From contig JAFOLE010000264.1 in assembly GCA_017419465.1 (NCBI GenBank), forward strand, positions 1 through 7,069: a stretch of DNA of 7,069 bases. Reading direction: 5' to 3'. A model generated the notes under the pieces. That model was given only the letters and a program-made list of their open reading frames with translations. It made no database searches and had not been told where the DNA came from. This stretch comes from Solobacterium sp. GTDB lineage: Bacteria > Bacillota_I > Bacilli_A > Erysipelotrichales > Erysipelotrichaceae. The translations under genes and the position numbers were made by a program. Shown piece by piece: positions 6,209 to 7,069 of the stretch (position 1 is the stretch's first letter; the number at the start of each line of letters is the position of its first letter).

Positions 6209-6226
6209 ATCTGTCACCCATAACAC

Positions 6227-6258
6227 ATGAACGGTTGTTCATATGTTCCAAGAACATA
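6227..6258. promoter_or_regulatory. Tandem ArsR/SmtB-type operator over the ATPase promoter
   Basis: Two perfect inverted repeats share one base. ATGAAC-ggtt-GTTCAT occupies 6227-6242 and TATGTTC-caa-GAACATA occupies 6242-6258. The ATGAAC...GTTCAT form is the classical operator shape of ArsR/SmtB-family metal sensors (SmtB, ZiaR, CzrA, CadC), which repress metal-efflux genes until Zn, Cd or Pb binds. The right-hand repeat overlaps the -10 box and start site and the left-hand one lies in the early leader, as expected for repression. The assignment is by motif shape and context; no regulator gene is visible. Confidence 0.78.
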
Positions 6259-6284
6259 GTATGCCCTGCACGGACGCATGTCAA
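6256..6284 (-). promoter_or_regulatory. Sigma-A promoter of the metal ATPase gene
   Basis: A perfect TTGACA (6284-6279), a 17-bp spacer and TACTAT (6261-6256, four of six matches to TATAAT) form the best promoter in the window. The start site would be near 6249, giving a leader of about 41 bases to the ATG at 6208. The -10 overlaps the right-hand operator repeat. The -35 begins immediately after the T-tract of the upstream dus terminator. Confidence 0.85.
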
Positions 6285-6285
6285 C

Positions 6286-6329
6286 GAAAAAAAGAAAAAC
6301 TGAAGACCGCTGTGATCAGCTCCTTCAGT
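6286..6329 (-). terminator. Intrinsic terminator of the dus gene, overlapping its stop codon
   Basis: ACTGAAG (6329-6323) and CTTCAGT (6305-6299) form a 7-bp outer stem. Inside it GCTG-atca-CAGC adds a second 4-bp stem across a small internal loop. A T-rich run at 6299-6287, interrupted once, follows. The dus TGA (6327-6325) lies inside the left arm. The element insulates the ATPase promoter directly downstream. Confidence 0.88.
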
Positions 6330-7069
6330 CATTCGTTCCGATACTGTACTGCGCCAGTTTTGCGACATAGTCATTCAGGATCTGCCGCAGTTCCTCAAGT
6401 GTCTCTGCCTTTGCGCAGGCAGAGCGCGTTTTTGCGGCATACGGCATGCCGTCCATGTAGTAGGAAGAGATGCCGCGCATCATTGATACGCCGGTATGTT
6501 CCCCTTCATAGGCACAAAGCCGTTCCGCATAATCAAGACAAAGCAGGATCCGCGCCTCATAAGACGGTTCGTCATACGGGCGGCCTTCAAGACATGCTTC
6601 GATCTGTTCGATCAGATACGGACGTCCGACCAGTCCGCGGCCTACCATCACCGCATCACAGCCGGTTTCTTCCAGCATGCGCGCCGCATCTTCCGGTGTG
6701 CGGATATCGCCGTTTCCGATGACCGGAATGGAGACCGCTTCCTTCACCATGCGGATATACCGATTATCCGACTGTCCCCGGTAGAGCTGCGTACGGGTTC
6801 GCCCGTGCACGGCCACCGCCGAGATTCCGGTTTCTTCCAGCCGTTTTGCCAGCTCCGGCGCATTGATGTGTTCCATGTCATAGCCGGCCCGCATCTTCAC
6901 CGTGACCGGCCGGTCGGTATGCGTCACTACCGCTTTTGCGATTGACACCGCAAGATCCGGCTCTTTCATCAGCCAGGAACCCGCATGGGATTTCAGCACC
7001 TTCGGCACCGGGCATCCCATATTGATGTCGATGATATCGCATGTGGTATGTTCCGTAAGGTATTCTGCG
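6325..7069 (-). CDS. dusB: tRNA-dihydrouridine synthase, DusB type, N-terminus cut by the window edge
   Basis: This flavoenzyme reduces uridines to dihydrouridine in the D-loop of tRNA using NADPH and FMN. The frame is open to the right edge: 247 residues are visible and perhaps 70-80 N-terminal residues are missing compared with the ~320 usual for the family. The catalytic motif DINMGCP lies at visible residues 14-20, with the catalytic cysteine at C19 (codon 7014-7012). Further family marks are VKMRAGY (57-63, substrate and FMN lysine), VHGRTR (87-92), PVIGNGDI (115-122) and GRGLVGRP (143-150), the last two being FMN-phosphate loops of the TIM barrel. The small helical C-terminal domain is complete and ends in GTND. 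The ATG at 7020 is internal, because the conserved DIIDIN lies before it. DusB rather than DusA or DusC is chosen from the NMGCPVPKV form usual in Bacillota. Confidence 0.93.
   Translation of the reverse strand, partial: AEYLTEHTTCDIIDINMGCPVPKVLKSHAGSWLMKEPDLAVSIAKAVVTHTDRPVTVKMRAGYDMEHINAPELAKRLEETGISAVAVHGRTRTQLYRGQSDNRYIRMVKEAVSIPVIGNGDIRTPEDAARMLEETGCDAVMVGRGLVGRPYLIEQIEACLEGRPYDEPSYEARILLCLDYAERLCAYEGEHTGVSMMRGISSYYMDGMPYAAKTRSACAKAETLEELRQILNDYVAKLAQYSIGTND

Noticed and set aside
5534..6223. Plus-strand Met-rich open frames opposite the His-rich region (hydrophobic, membrane-like)
   Set aside because: They are reverse-complement products of repeated His codons (CAT/CAC give ATG/GTG), lack ribosome sites and lie wholly within a well-supported gene.
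6209..6226. GTG at 6226 as the start of the metal ATPase (six extra residues)
   Set aside because: No Shine-Dalgarno precedes it, it directly abuts the operator, and the predicted transcript start leaves only about 23 bases of leader. The ATG at 6208 has GGGTGA at a suitable distance and a normal HMA N-terminus.

Overview
The window reads as an ordinary chromosomal segment of a Bacillota (Firmicutes) bacterium. Every convincing gene lies on the minus strand. Base composition is near 50% GC by eye, with frequent GCG/CCG/CTT codons. Shine-Dalgarno sites are of the AGGAGG type, promoters are sigma-A-like, and intrinsic terminators are compact. A moderate-GC, gut-type Firmicute (for example an Erysipelotrichia or Lachnospiraceae member) would fit, but the lineage below phylum is a guess.

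In the direction of transcription (right to left) the layout is as follows. (1) 7069-6325: the C-terminal ~247 residues of a DusB-type tRNA-dihydrouridine synthase, cut by the window edge, ending in an intrinsic terminator that overlaps its stop codon. (2) Directly behind that terminator is a strong promoter (TTGACA, 17-bp spacer, TACTAT) whose -10 and start region carry two perfect inverted repeats of the ArsR/SmtB metal-sensor type. It drives a 914-residue P1B-2 (Zn/Cd/Pb) exporting ATPase at 6208-3464, followed by its own terminator. The ATPase has three N-terminal metal-binding (HMA) domains. The first two are a near-identical 375-bp-spaced duplication, and His/Cys-rich metal-binding tails separate the domains. 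(3) 3277-1086: a probable read-through unit of a secreted, membrane-anchored D-Ala-D-Ala carboxypeptidase (S11/PBP5 type), a small four-helix membrane protein of the 'phage holin' superfamily IV type, and a flavodoxin-like protein, closed by a symmetrical terminator at 1051-1076. (4) 1015-206: a YhfC-family intramembrane protease homologue with its own -10 box and terminator. (5) 20-1: the first six codons of another gene, with a perfect AGGAGG site, running off the left edge.

The genes form several short independent units: tRNA modification, metal efflux, cell-wall trimming and membrane functions. They do not form one pathway. The most informative part is the metal-efflux unit, where the predicted operator, the Zn-type HMA motifs, the His-rich tails and the TM7 Lys/TM8 Asp pair all point to Zn/Cd export under metal-responsive repression. 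I see no CRISPR array, insertion sequence, tRNA/rRNA gene, phage module or clearly new defence-type system. No stretch over 300 bases lacks a gene; the longest gaps are 3278-3463 and 21-205, and both hold the regulatory elements listed.
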